Shown piece after piece: positions 1-8,277 of a stretch of DNA of 64,000 nucleotides; position 1 is the first letter of the stretch, and each line of letters begins with the position of its first letter. The notes beneath the pieces are model-generated. The model had not been told where the DNA came from, did not search any database, and saw only the letters and a list, made by a program, of their open reading frames with translations. The DNA is from Comamonadaceae bacterium (GTDB taxonomy: Bacteria > Pseudomonadota > Gammaproteobacteria > Burkholderiales > Burkholderiaceae_C): contig CANGIQ010000003.1 in assembly GCA_947453965.1 (NCBI GenBank), positions 110,328-174,327 on the forward strand, in the 5' to 3' direction. Both the position numbers and the translations under genes were made by a program.

Positions 1-1
1 C

Positions 2-493
2 CACTTGCAACAACACAAAGGCTGCACAGGCTACGGCGTGGAACTCGACGACAGCAATGTGCACGCCTGCGTGCAACGCGGTGTCAATGTGTTGCAACTC
101 AACCTCGACTTAGGCTTGAGCGTGTTTGCCGACCAGTCATTTGATGTGGTGCTGCAAATCGACACCTTGCAGCATTTGCGCAATGCCGAAACCATGTTGC
201 GCGAAACCGCGCGTGTGGGCAAAACAGGCATCGTCGCCTTCCCGAACTTTGCGCACTGGCCGAATCGTTTGAGCATTTTGCAGGGGCGCATGCCCGTCAC
301 CAAACGCTTGCCCTACCAGTGGTACGACACACCCAACATCCGCGTCGGCACTTTTGCTGACTTTGCGGACTTGGCGCAGAAAAACAAGCTCCAAGTGCTG
401 GACAGCTTTGGCCTGCAAGATGGTCAAGAAGTGCGCCTGTGGCCCAATGCCTTGGCTGGCACTGCCGTCTTCAAATTTCAACGCACCGCTTAA
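2..493 (+). CDS. metW: Methionine biosynthesis protein MetW, 5' end outside the window
   Basis: This is the C-terminal part (about 163 residues) of a MetW-type class I SAM-dependent methyltransferase-like protein. MetW usually acts with the homoserine O-acyltransferase MetX, which would be expected just upstream of the window. The reading frame is open to the left edge; the first possible start, TTG at 5, is not credible because the N-terminal SAM-binding strand is missing. Visible family features are the segment with GVELDDSNV, the strand DVVLQIDTLQHL, and the basic stretch FPNFAHWPNRL followed by GRMPVTKRLPYQWYDTPNIR, which is characteristic of MetW. Family length is near 195 residues, so roughly 30 are lost. 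Identification is fairly secure; the biochemical role of MetW is less well defined than its genetic link to MetX. Confidence 0.85.
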   Translation, partial: HLQQHKGCTGYGVELDDSNVHACVQRGVNVLQLNLDLGLSVFADQSFDVVLQIDTLQHLRNAETMLRETARVGKTGIVAFPNFAHWPNRLSILQGRMPVTKRLPYQWYDTPNIRVGTFADFADLAQKNKLQVLDSFGLQDGQEVRLWPNALAGTAVFKFQRTA

Positions 494-516
494 CGCGCGC
501 CAACCGGAGACCCGCC

Positions 517-1491
517 ATGCAACGCAGACAATGGCTCCAACACACTGCCGCCAGCCTCTTGCCGGTGGCTTTCGCCAGTCCCACCGCATGGGCCCAAGCC
601 TGGCCTGCACGCCCGATTCGTCTGGTCGTGCCCTTTCCTCCAGGCGGTTTGATTGACAACATGGCTCGGCTCATCGGCCCCCGGCTATCCCAAGAGCTGG
701 GGCAGCCCGTGGTCATCGACAACAAGCCCGGCGCCGGTGGCAACCTGGGAGCCAGCGAAGCTGCACGCGCCGCCGCCGACGGCTACACACTGGTGATGGC
801 GTCGCCACCGTTGACCATCAACCCTGCGCTGTACAAAAAACTGCCCTACCAGCCTGAACACATTGCCCCCTTGGGTTTGCTGGGCCGCGTGCCCAATGTG
901 CTGATGGTCAATCCCGCATCGGGCATCACCTCGGTGGCTGAACTCAGCGCCCGCATCAAGGCACGCCCTGGTCAACTCAACTACGCCTCCAACGGCCAAG
1001 GCACCTCGCTGCATTTGAGCGCCGAGCTGTACAAGAGCAAGGCGGGTTTGTTCATCACACACATTCCCTACCGCGGCGCGGCAGCGGCCATGACGGCCCT
1101 CATGGCCAACGAAGTCGACATGATGTTTGACAACCTGCCATCGGCTTTGGGCCAAATTCAAGCCGGCAAGCTCAAAGCCCTGGCCGTCACCACGCCGCAG
1201 CGTAGCAGCGTCTTGCCACAGGTGCCCACCATGGCTGAAGCGGGCGTTGCCGGTTATCAAGTCAGTGCGTGGTTTGGCTTGGCCTCGCCTGCGGGTTTGC
1301 CTGCTGCTGTGCAAGCGCGCATTGAACAAGCGCTTGAGCGCATCGCCAAACAACCTGAGGTGGTGGCAGCTTTGCAAAAACAAGGGGCGGAGCCCAGTTG
1401 GCTCGACAGCAAGGGCTTGGCCAACTTCATGCAAGCCGACGCGGCGCAATGGAAAACCGTGGCCGATTACGCACGCATCAACTTGGACTGA
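517..1491 (+). CDS. Tripartite tricarboxylate-type (Bug family) periplasmic substrate-binding protein
   Basis: A 324-residue secreted binding protein of the Bug/TctC family, which is greatly expanded in Burkholderiales. It starts at ATG 517, 23 bases after metW, behind a GGAGA ribosome site. An open frame upstream to 439 overlaps metW and lacks a signal sequence, so it is rejected. The N-terminus (MQRRQWLQ, then a hydrophobic stretch ending AWA at residue 26) is a typical signal peptide. The mature part opens with the family signature RPIRLVVPFPPGG and has DNKPGAGGNLGA near residue 75. The bound ligand cannot be told from sequence. No TctA/TctB permease lies beside it, as is common for Bug proteins. 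The next gene starts 6 bases later and encodes an M20 peptidase, so the ligand might be a peptide or amide, but this is only inference. Confidence 0.88.
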   Translation: MQRRQWLQHTAASLLPVAFASPTAWAQAWPARPIRLVVPFPPGGLIDNMARLIGPRLSQELGQPVVIDNKPGAGGNLGASEAARAAADGYTLVMASPPLTINPALYKKLPYQPEHIAPLGLLGRVPNVLMVNPASGITSVAELSARIKARPGQLNYASNGQGTSLHLSAELYKSKAGLFITHIPYRGAAAAMTALMANEVDMMFDNLPSALGQIQAGKLKALAVTTPQRSSVLPQVPTMAEAGVAGYQVSAWFGLASPAGLPAAVQARIEQALERIAKQPEVVAALQKQGAEPSWLDSKGLANFMQADAAQWKTVADYARINLD

Positions 1492-1497
1492 TCTTTT

Positions 1498-2946
1498 ATG
1501 AATGCACCTGTTAGCCACGAACTGTTCGCCCATGTGAGCCAGGCCTGGGACAGCGACATCGTGTCGCAACTCAGCGACTACATCGCCATTCCCGCCAAGT
1601 CGCCCGCATTTGACGCCGACTGGGCACAGCACGGCCACATCGACCAGGTGGTGCAACGCGCCGCCGATTGGGTGTTGGCGCAAAAAGTGGCCGGACTGAC
1701 GCTGGAAGTGATTCGCCTGCCCGGGCGCACACCGGTGTTGTTCTTTGAAGTGGCGGCCACGCGTCCCAGCAATGCACAAAGCGAGACCGTGCTCATGTAC
1801 GGCCACCTCGACAAACAGCCCGAGTTCAGCGGTTGGCGCAACGATCTCGGTCCTTGGACACCCAAGTTCGAAGACGGCAAGCTCTACGGCCGTGGCGGTG
1901 CTGACGACGGCTACGCCATTTACGCCAGCATCGCCGCCATCCAAGCCCTGAAAGCGCAAAACACACCGCACCCTCGCATCGTGGGCTTGATTGAAACCTG
2001 CGAAGAGTCAGGCTCTTACGACTTGCTGCCCTATGTCGACGCCTTGCGCACCCGCCTAGGCAACGTCGGCTTGGTGATGTGCCTGGACAGCGGCGCCGGC
2101 AACTACGACCAGCTGTGGCTCACCACCAGCTTGCGCGGCATGGCCAGCGGCGTGTTGAAAGTGGAAGTGCTCAGAGAAGGCGTGCACTCAGGCGACGCCT
2201 CGGGCGTGGTGCCCTCAAGCTTTCGCATCATGCGCCAGGTGCTCGACCGTTTGGAAGACAGCGCCACGGGGCGCTTGTTGCCCGCGCAGTTTCATGTCGA
2301 AGTGCCAGCTGACCGCTTGCGCCAAGCGCAGGCCACGGCAGCCTTGCTGGGTGACGAACTGTACAAACGCTTTCCCTGGGCCCACCACGATTGCGGCGGC
2401 GCTACGTTGGTCACCTTGCCCATGACGCAAGACCCGCTGCAAGCCCTGCTGCAACGCACCTGGGCCCCCACGCTGAGCGTGACCGGGGCCGAGGGCCTGC
2501 CCGCCTTCAAAGACGCGGGTAATGTGCTGCGTCCTTCGACCGCATTCAAGCTCAGCTTGCGTCTGCCGCCACTGGTGGATGCGGCCCAGGCCGTGCAGGA
2601 CCTCAAGGCCTTGCTGGAAGACAACGCGCCTTACCAAGCCAAGGTGACCTTCCATGCCGAAGGTTCGGCCAACGGCTGGAACGCGCCCACCTCCGCCGCC
2701 TGGTTTGAACAGGCGCTGGACGCCGCCAGCCTGGCCCACTTCGGCGCGCCCTGCGCCACGATTGGCCAAGGCGGCACCATTCCGTTGATGAACATGCTCA
2801 GCCAAGGTTTCCCCAAGGCACAAATGATGGTGTGTGGCGTGCTGGGCCCCAAGAGCAACGCGCACGGACCGAATGAGTTTTTGCACGTGCCGTTTGCGAA
2901 GAAGCTCACCGCTGCCGTGGCGCAGGTGATGGCGGCCATGCCATGA
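1498..2946 (+). CDS. M20 family metallopeptidase (dipeptidase-like)
   Basis: A 482-residue zinc hydrolase of the M20/ArgE/DapE/carnosinase superfamily. Probable metal ligands and catalytic residues are visible in order: GHLDKQ (His103, catalytic Asp105), GRGGADDG (bridging Asp136), ETCEESGS (general base Glu169 and ligand Glu170), and CLDSGAG (Asp197). The C-terminal GPKSNAHGPNEF near residue 460 supplies the last His ligand. The long form and the ADDG motif resemble broad-specificity dipeptidases rather than ArgE or DapE. It has no signal peptide, so it is cytoplasmic. It starts 6 bases after the Bug protein and ends inside the start of the hydrolase gene (ATGA overlap), so the three are very probably cotranscribed. 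The substrate is unknown; a peptide or amidated amino acid brought in with the Bug protein is plausible. Confidence 0.87.
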   Translation: MNAPVSHELFAHVSQAWDSDIVSQLSDYIAIPAKSPAFDADWAQHGHIDQVVQRAADWVLAQKVAGLTLEVIRLPGRTPVLFFEVAATRPSNAQSETVLMYGHLDKQPEFSGWRNDLGPWTPKFEDGKLYGRGGADDGYAIYASIAAIQALKAQNTPHPRIVGLIETCEESGSYDLLPYVDALRTRLGNVGLVMCLDSGAGNYDQLWLTTSLRGMASGVLKVEVLREGVHSGDASGVVPSSFRIMRQVLDRLEDSATGRLLPAQFHVEVPADRLRQAQATAALLGDELYKRFPWAHHDCGGATLVTLPMTQDPLQALLQRTWAPTLSVTGAEGLPAFKDAGNVLRPSTAFKLSLRLPPLVDAAQAVQDLKALLEDNAPYQAKVTFHAEGSANGWNAPTSAAWFEQALDAASLAHFGAPCATIGQGGTIPLMNMLSQGFPKAQMMVCGVLGPKSNAHGPNEFLHVPFAKKLTAAVAQVMAAMP

Positions 2947-3782
2947 ATACGCCCGTACTTTCCACCCTGGGCGCCGCCGACCAACAGCTGGCGGTGTATG
3001 ACTGGGGCTTGTCTGAACCTCACCCCGCTGACGCCACGCGTGGCACCGTTTTGCTGGTGCACGGCTTGGGCGAGCACATGGGCCGCTATGCGCACGTGGC
3101 CGCCCAGCTCAACGCCTGGGGATTTGCGGTGCGTGGCTACGACCACTATGGCCACGGTTTGTCCAGTGGTGCGCGCGGCACCTTGCCTACCCCCCATCGC
3201 CTGCTCGACGACTTGGCCCGCGTGATCGACCACACCCGCAACACCTTGCCGCAATCGGTAGGACGTTTGATCTTGCTGGGCCACAGCATGGGCGGCTTGG
3301 TGGTGGCGCGCGCGGTGGCCGAGCAGCTGCGACCAGTCGATGGGCTAGTGATGTCCTCACCCGCCTTGAGCACCGGCCCCAACTGGCTTCAAAAAATGCT
3401 GCTGGCCACCTTGCCGCACATCGCCCCCCAACTGTGCGTGGACAACGGCCTCGATGCCCGCTGGGTGGCACGCGACACGCAGGTGGTGCAAGCCTACGAA
3501 AACGATCCGCTGGTGCACCGCAAAATCTCGGCCGCCTTGGGCGCTTGGATCGTGCAAGAAGGCCCCGCCACCTTGGCCCAGGCCGCGCAATGGCAGGTGC
3601 CCACCTTGTTGCTGTACGCCGGGCAAGACCGCTTGGTACGCCCCGAGGGCAGCGCCAAGTTTGCGCACAGCGCACCCGCGCATCTGGTGACCGCACATTG
3701 CTATGAGGCGATGTACCACGAGATCTTCAACGACCCAGCAGTCGACCAAGTGTTCGCCGATTTGCGCGCTTGGTTGGTCTGA
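2943..3782 (+). CDS. Alpha/beta hydrolase, monoacylglycerol lipase-like (lysophospholipase L2 group)
   Basis: A 279-residue serine hydrolase. The oxyanion strand VLLVHGLGEHMGRYAHVA (residues 36-53) and YDHYGHGLSSG are typical of the PldB/monoglyceride lipase group. The nucleophile is Ser115 in GHSMGG, the acid is probably Asp229 in YAGQDRLVRP, and the base is His259 in MYHEIFND. Family length is about 270-310, so it looks complete. It has no signal peptide. The start overlaps the stop of the peptidase gene by four bases (ATGA), implying translational coupling. It converges with rsmE, whose stop lies 31 bases away. Likely substrates are monoacylglycerols or lysophospholipids; specificity is not readable from sequence. 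Confidence 0.85.
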   Translation: MNTPVLSTLGAADQQLAVYDWGLSEPHPADATRGTVLLVHGLGEHMGRYAHVAAQLNAWGFAVRGYDHYGHGLSSGARGTLPTPHRLLDDLARVIDHTRNTLPQSVGRLILLGHSMGGLVVARAVAEQLRPVDGLVMSSPALSTGPNWLQKMLLATLPHIAPQLCVDNGLDARWVARDTQVVQAYENDPLVHRKISAALGAWIVQEGPATLAQAAQWQVPTLLLYAGQDRLVRPEGSAKFAHSAPAHLVTAHCYEAMYHEIFNDPAVDQVFADLRAWLV

Positions 3783-3813
3783 ACCCACCGCGCGAACAAA
3801 AAAGCCCAGGCCC

Positions 3814-4584
3814 TCAGGCGAGCGTGAGCATGGCTAAAGCCGCCAAGGCCGCTGTTTCGGCCCGCAGCACGCGCGCGCCCAAACTCACGGGCACAAAACC
3901 CTGCGCACGTGCCGCCGCGTCTTCTGCGTCATTCAAGCCGCCTTCTGGGCCGTTGAGTAACACCCAGTTGCGATTCGCTGTTGCCTGAGCAGGCGTGCCG
4001 GGTGCCGTATACAGCCCTTGTGTGAGCACGTTCAAGGCCTGGGTGCTGGCATGCAGCGACAACACGGCGTGAACGGTGGACGCATCCGTTGAGGCTTGCG
4101 CTTGTTGGCGCGCAAGCCAGCTGTCCAGGCGCTCGGGTGCGTCGATCACAGGCACACGGTTGCGACCACATTGCTCGCAGGCACTGGCGGCCACGGCTTG
4201 CCAATGCGCTTGCTTTTTATCGGCGCGTTCGCCGCTCAAGCGCACCACGCTGCGCTCGGTCATGAGTGGGGTGATGCGGTGTACGCCCAACTCGGTGGCT
4301 TTTTCGACGAGCCAATCCATGCGCTCGTTGGCGGGCATGCCCACCGCCAAATGCACTTGCTGTGTGGCTTCGCGCTCGATGCTCAGATGCTCGCCGACCA
4401 CCACGCGCACATCGCTGCGGCCCATATGCTCCACCTCGGCGATGAACTCGCCGCCTTCGCCGTTGAACAGCGTCAGACGGTGGCCTGGCTGCATGCGCAG
4501 CACTTGCACATGACGCGCAGCCGTGGGTGGCAAGTCCACCGATTGACCGCTGATGAGCTGAAGAGGGCAGTAAAAACGCGCCAT
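3814..4584 (-). CDS. rsmE: 16S rRNA (uracil1498-N3)-methyltransferase RsmE
   Basis: A 256-residue SPOUT-class methyltransferase that methylates N3 of U1498 in 16S rRNA of the 30S subunit. The start is ATG at 4584 (MARFYCPL); the longer open frame to 4827 runs into amgK and is rejected. The N-terminal PUA-like part contains RHVQVLRMQPGHRLTLFNG, followed by the SPOUT domain with MDWLVEKATELGVHRITPL and, near the C-terminus, the knot motifs LNGPEGG and LGARVLRAETA that hold S-adenosylmethionine. The length is normal for the family. A segment of about 25 residues rich in Ala/Gln/Thr before LNGPEGG is a minor lineage-specific insertion. It lies 2 bases after amgK on the same strand, so the two are probably cotranscribed from the divergent promoter at about 5.75 kb. 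Confidence 0.92.
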   Translation of the reverse strand: MARFYCPLQLISGQSVDLPPTAARHVQVLRMQPGHRLTLFNGEGGEFIAEVEHMGRSDVRVVVGEHLSIEREATQQVHLAVGMPANERMDWLVEKATELGVHRITPLMTERSVVRLSGERADKKQAHWQAVAASACEQCGRNRVPVIDAPERLDSWLARQQAQASTDASTVHAVLSLHASTQALNVLTQGLYTAPGTPAQATANRNWVLLNGPEGGLNDAEDAAARAQGFVPVSLGARVLRAETAALAALAMLTLA

Positions 4585-4586
4585 AC

Positions 4587-5732
4587 TCAGGCCTTGCCGC
4601 CCGCGTTGGGCGTGAGGCGCGGAAAGGCCAGGCTGATGGCGGGCTCGGTGCCTTCGATTTTGTCGATCAAGCGCAGCAGCGGGGTGAGTTCGCTGTAGCG
4701 GCTGGCGGTGGCGCGGATGTACTGAATGAAGCGTGGTGCATCCGCCAGATATTTGGGTTTGCCATCGCGCAAGGTCAAGCGCGCAAAAATGCCCGCCACT
4801 TTGAGGTGGCGCTGCAAGCCCATCCATTCCACCGCACGCCAGAACTCGCCAAAGTCTTGCGACCAGCCGTCATGGTCCATCAAGCCAACTTTGCGGGCGC
4901 GTTCCCAATAGCGGATCGAGATGTCGAGCACAAAGTCTTCGTCCCAGCTCAAAAACGCATCGCGCATCAGGCTGGCGATGTCGTAGGTGACGGGGCCATA
5001 CACCGCGTCTTGAAAATCCAGCACACCCAAGCGGGGTTCGGCTGGATCGCGCGGCATCATCAAATTGCGTGGCATGAAGTCACGGTGCACGTACACGCTG
5101 GGCGCCGCCAAGTTGCGTTGCACGATGGTGCGGAAAGTTTTGTCCAGCATCTCGCGCTGGGCGCTGTCGATGTTCAGTTGTCGATGTTGGGTCAGGTACC
5201 AATCGGGAAACAGCGACAGCTCACGCTGCAACAAGGCCTCATCGTAGGACGGCAACACACCCGGACGGCTACTTTGTTGGAGCGCCAACAAGGCGTCAAG
5301 GGCGCGCATGTACAGGCCGTGGTTGGCTTGGGGGTCGTCGGGCTGAATGACCTCCATCATGGTTTGCGAGCCCAGATCGTCCAGCAGCATGAAGCCCTGC
5401 GGCTCATCCCAGGCCAGAATGCGCGGCACGTACAAGCCCGCGTCTTGCATCAAGCGCGCGATGCGCACAAAGGGTTCGCAGTTTTCTTTCTCAGGCGGCG
5501 CGTCCATGACGATGCACGAGCCGATGGACGTGTCGACACGGAAGTAGCGTCTGAAGCTGGCATCCGCCGAGGCTGGACGCACGGTCTCGGGCAGCACACC
5601 GTGCTGGGCGGCTTGCACAGCCAACCAGTGATGAAAAGCGGCTTCGCGCTCGGGCTGCGTCCATTCAATCTTGACAAATGAAGAAGCAGAAGAAGAGGGG
5701 CCCGAAGGCTGAAGGGTAGGCTGAGTGCTCAT
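4587..5732 (-). CDS. amgK: N-acetylmuramate/N-acetylglucosamine kinase AmgK (aminoglycoside phosphotransferase fold)
   Basis: A 381-residue APH-fold kinase. AmgK phosphorylates the anomeric position of MurNAc and GlcNAc released from peptidoglycan, and MurU then makes UDP-MurNAc, bypassing the fosfomycin-sensitive step. Evidence: the nucleotide-fold segment DASFRRYFRV (57-66), the catalytic loop VHRDFMPRNLM (Asp218, Asn223), and the metal-binding DFQDAVYGP (Asp239). In Pseudomonas amgK-murU sits beside lptD; here amgK is divergent from lptD with 91 bases between start codons, which supports the assignment. The partner murU is 10.5 kb away instead of adjacent. The Ser/Pro-rich first 20 residues are poorly supported, so a later start is possible, but ATG 5732 is the first good codon. 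Confidence 0.83.
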   Translation of the reverse strand: MSTQPTLQPSGPSSSASSFVKIEWTQPEREAAFHHWLAVQAAQHGVLPETVRPASADASFRRYFRVDTSIGSCIVMDAPPEKENCEPFVRIARLMQDAGLYVPRILAWDEPQGFMLLDDLGSQTMMEVIQPDDPQANHGLYMRALDALLALQQSSRPGVLPSYDEALLQRELSLFPDWYLTQHRQLNIDSAQREMLDKTFRTIVQRNLAAPSVYVHRDFMPRNLMMPRDPAEPRLGVLDFQDAVYGPVTYDIASLMRDAFLSWDEDFVLDISIRYWERARKVGLMDHDGWSQDFGEFWRAVEWMGLQRHLKVAGIFARLTLRDGKPKYLADAPRFIQYIRATASRYSELTPLLRLIDKIEGTEPAISLAFPRLTPNAGGKA

Positions 5733-5823
5733 GGATAATCTAAATTCTACAAATCAGCGCCGCCAGCCCCGCACAGGGTTGCTTGGCTCACGGCGCTGCA
5801 CTTCTTAAGGTTGTCCTGCGTTG

Positions 5824-8277
5824 ATGCTGTTGCCCGATTTTCCCCGCCATGCCCGCGCCCTGTCTGGTTTGGCGCTGGGCATGCTGGGCAGCATCGCGGT
5901 GCAGGCCCAAACGCAGACGCAAGCACCCAGCGCACCGCCCTTGGTGTTACGTCCCAGCAGCCTGTTGCAAGAGGTCATCAGCGACGAAACGCGCAAACAA
6001 CTGCCCACGTTTTTGCAAAGCGATGCACTGCGTGGTCAAACCGATTTGCAAACCACGCTCGAAGGCCATGTAACGGTTCGCCGCGGCGATATCTTGCTCA
6101 AGGCCGACCAAGTGGAATACGACCAAGTCCATGACTTCGTCAAAGCACGCGGCAATGTGACCATCAACCGCGCAGGCAATGTGTACCAAGGTCCCGCCTT
6201 GGATATTCAGCTCGATGCGTTTGAGGGTTTCTTCACACAACCCAGTTACCAACTATTGAAAAACCAGGCTCACGGCAAAGCTGCGCGCATCGACTTCATC
6301 GACAGCGCCAACACCGTGCTGCACAAGGCAGATTTCACCACGTGTCAACGCAAACCCGGACCGAGTTGGACGCCAGATTGGTTTTTCAAAGGCGACAAGA
6401 TCACGCTCGATACCGAACGCAACATTGGATTGGCCGAAGGCGCGAGCTTGCGCTTTAAAGATGTGCCCATCTTGCCGGTGCCGAATGTGGAATTCCCTTT
6501 GAGCGATGAACGCAAGTCCGGCTTGCTGCCCCCCACCATCGGCGTGGACAACATCGGTGGCTTGGAATACACCCAGCCGTATTACTGGAACTTGGCGCCC
6601 AACCGCGATCTGACTTTTTTCCCCACCTACTGGAGCAAGCGCGGCTTGCGTTTAGGCACCGAGTTTCGTTACTTGGAAGGCGTCGCACCTAACCCCGCTT
6701 TCATGGGCGAAATGCGCTTGGATTACATGGAAAAAGACGACCTGCGTGGCACGCGCCGCTGGGGCATGCAATACAAGCACACGGGCTTGATGGATCCGCG
6801 ATTTGCAGGCGGTAACTTGTCACTCCATCTGAATTTGAACCGCGTGAGCGACGACGATTATTGGAAAGACTTTGCCATGATTGGTGGCAGCGGGATTCAA
6901 CGCCTACTGGCCAATGACGCGGTCTTGAACTGGACCAATGGTGAATTTAGCGCAGGCATTCGGGCCCAAAAATGGCAAACCTTGCAAGATTTGGCAAACC
7001 TCGCCACCAACCGCATCACGCCACCGTTTGACCGTGTGCCGCAATTCACGGCGCGCATGCAGCGCACCAACGTGGGTGGGTTTGACTTCAGCATCGATGG
7101 TGATTTGACGCGCTTTGAATCGGCGCGCGATTACGAGTGCGCCAACAACGGCCTGTCGGCATGCACCCCGAATGCCAGCCGGGCGGTGTCATGGGTGCAG
7201 CTGAGTCGTCCGTTCACATCGTCGGCGGCCTACATCACACCCAAGATACAAGTGCATGGCCGCAGCTACCAGTTTGACGGCGGCTTGCCAAGCAACGCGT
7301 TCTATGGCGATTACCAAGGCCGCACCAGCGCCAGCGTAACGGTGCCAACTTTCAGCTTAGATGCCAGCGTGGCCTTTGAGCGCAGCAGCCGCTTGTTTGA
7401 CCGCGCCTGGGTGCAAACCTTGGAACCACGTGCATTCTTTGTGTACACACCGTACCGTGACCAAAACTACTTGCCCAACTACGACTCGGGGGGCAATGCT
7501 TTTAACTTTGCCAGCATCTTCACCGAAAACGCCTACGTGGGACACGATCGGATCTCTGACAGCAAGCTGCTCACCTTAGGCGCGACCTCGCGTTTCATCG
7601 ATCCCGCCACCGGGGCTGAAGGGGCACGATTTGGCGTTGCACAACGTCTGCGCATGCAAGAACAACGCGTGATTTTGCCCGGCGATCCAATAGCAAAAGC
7701 TGGTGTGAGCGATCTTTTGGCGGGCGCCACCTTGAACCTGAGTCCGGCATGGGCCTTAGACAGCGCGGTGCAATACAACCAAGACACCGCGAACTACCAG
7801 CGTCGCATGGTCGGCGGACGTTACAGCCCCGGCTCTTATCGCGTCATCAATGCCGCCTACCGCGCGCAAAACGACGAGTCAGGCAATGCCACCTCGCGCC
7901 AAATTGATGTGGGCTGGCAATGGCCTTTGCATGACCTGTGGCGCGCCCGAGATGAAGACTTGGGCGAAGGTCGGGGTCTGGGCGAAGGACGCTGGTACAG
8001 CGTGGCGCGCATGAATTACAACCCCTTGGACAAGAAGGTGGTGGAGTCGGTCATTGGCTTCGAATACGATGCAGGGTGTTGGTTGGGTCGCGTGGTGACC
8101 GAGCGTTTGCAAGTGGCCGAAGGTTTGGCGCGTCAACGCTTGTTGTTTCAGCTTGAATTTGTGGGCTTCTCACGGGTGGGCACCAATGCCTTGGGATCGC
8201 TGCGCACCAATGTGCCGCGCTACCAGCCCTTGCGCCAACCGATGATGACTCCTAGCCGTTTTGGCAATTACGATTGA
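5824..8277 (+). CDS. lptD: LPS-assembly protein LptD (outer-membrane LPS translocon)
   Basis: An 817-residue outer-membrane protein that, with LptE, inserts lipopolysaccharide into the outer leaflet. A signal peptide (hydrophobic residues to about VQAQ) is followed by a periplasmic OstA/jellyroll domain (TTLEGHVTVRRGDILLKADQVEYDQ area) and a large beta-barrel. Cysteines are visible in TTCQRKPG, in YECANNG and SACTPN, and in DAGCWLGR near the C-terminus; disulfides in LptD control plug function. ATG 5824 is preferred to TTG 5821; AAGG at 5807-5810 is the only upstream ribosome-site candidate. The lptD-surA-rsmA order matches many proteobacteria, although pdxA, found between surA and rsmA in Escherichia coli, is missing. 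The stop overlaps the surA start. Confidence 0.93.
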   Translation: MLLPDFPRHARALSGLALGMLGSIAVQAQTQTQAPSAPPLVLRPSSLLQEVISDETRKQLPTFLQSDALRGQTDLQTTLEGHVTVRRGDILLKADQVEYDQVHDFVKARGNVTINRAGNVYQGPALDIQLDAFEGFFTQPSYQLLKNQAHGKAARIDFIDSANTVLHKADFTTCQRKPGPSWTPDWFFKGDKITLDTERNIGLAEGASLRFKDVPILPVPNVEFPLSDERKSGLLPPTIGVDNIGGLEYTQPYYWNLAPNRDLTFFPTYWSKRGLRLGTEFRYLEGVAPNPAFMGEMRLDYMEKDDLRGTRRWGMQYKHTGLMDPRFAGGNLSLHLNLNRVSDDDYWKDFAMIGGSGIQRLLANDAVLNWTNGEFSAGIRAQKWQTLQDLANLATNRITPPFDRVPQFTARMQRTNVGGFDFSIDGDLTRFESARDYECANNGLSACTPNASRAVSWVQLSRPFTSSAAYITPKIQVHGRSYQFDGGLPSNAFYGDYQGRTSASVTVPTFSLDASVAFERSSRLFDRAWVQTLEPRAFFVYTPYRDQNYLPNYDSGGNAFNFASIFTENAYVGHDRISDSKLLTLGATSRFIDPATGAEGARFGVAQRLRMQEQRVILPGDPIAKAGVSDLLAGATLNLSPAWALDSAVQYNQDTANYQRRMVGGRYSPGSYRVINAAYRAQNDESGNATSRQIDVGWQWPLHDLWRARDEDLGEGRGLGEGRWYSVARMNYNPLDKKVVESVIGFEYDAGCWLGRVVTERLQVAEGLARQRLLFQLEFVGFSRVGTNALGSLRTNVPRYQPLRQPMMTPSRFGNYD

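Noticed and set aside
685..1971. 428-residue open frame on the minus strand
   Set aside because: It is antisense to the Bug and M20 genes, has low-complexity His/Gly/Val composition, no ribosome site and no family motif.
3783..3813. Terminator between the hydrolase gene and rsmE
   Set aside because: A T run follows the rsmE stop on the minus strand but the preceding bases do not form a convincing stem.
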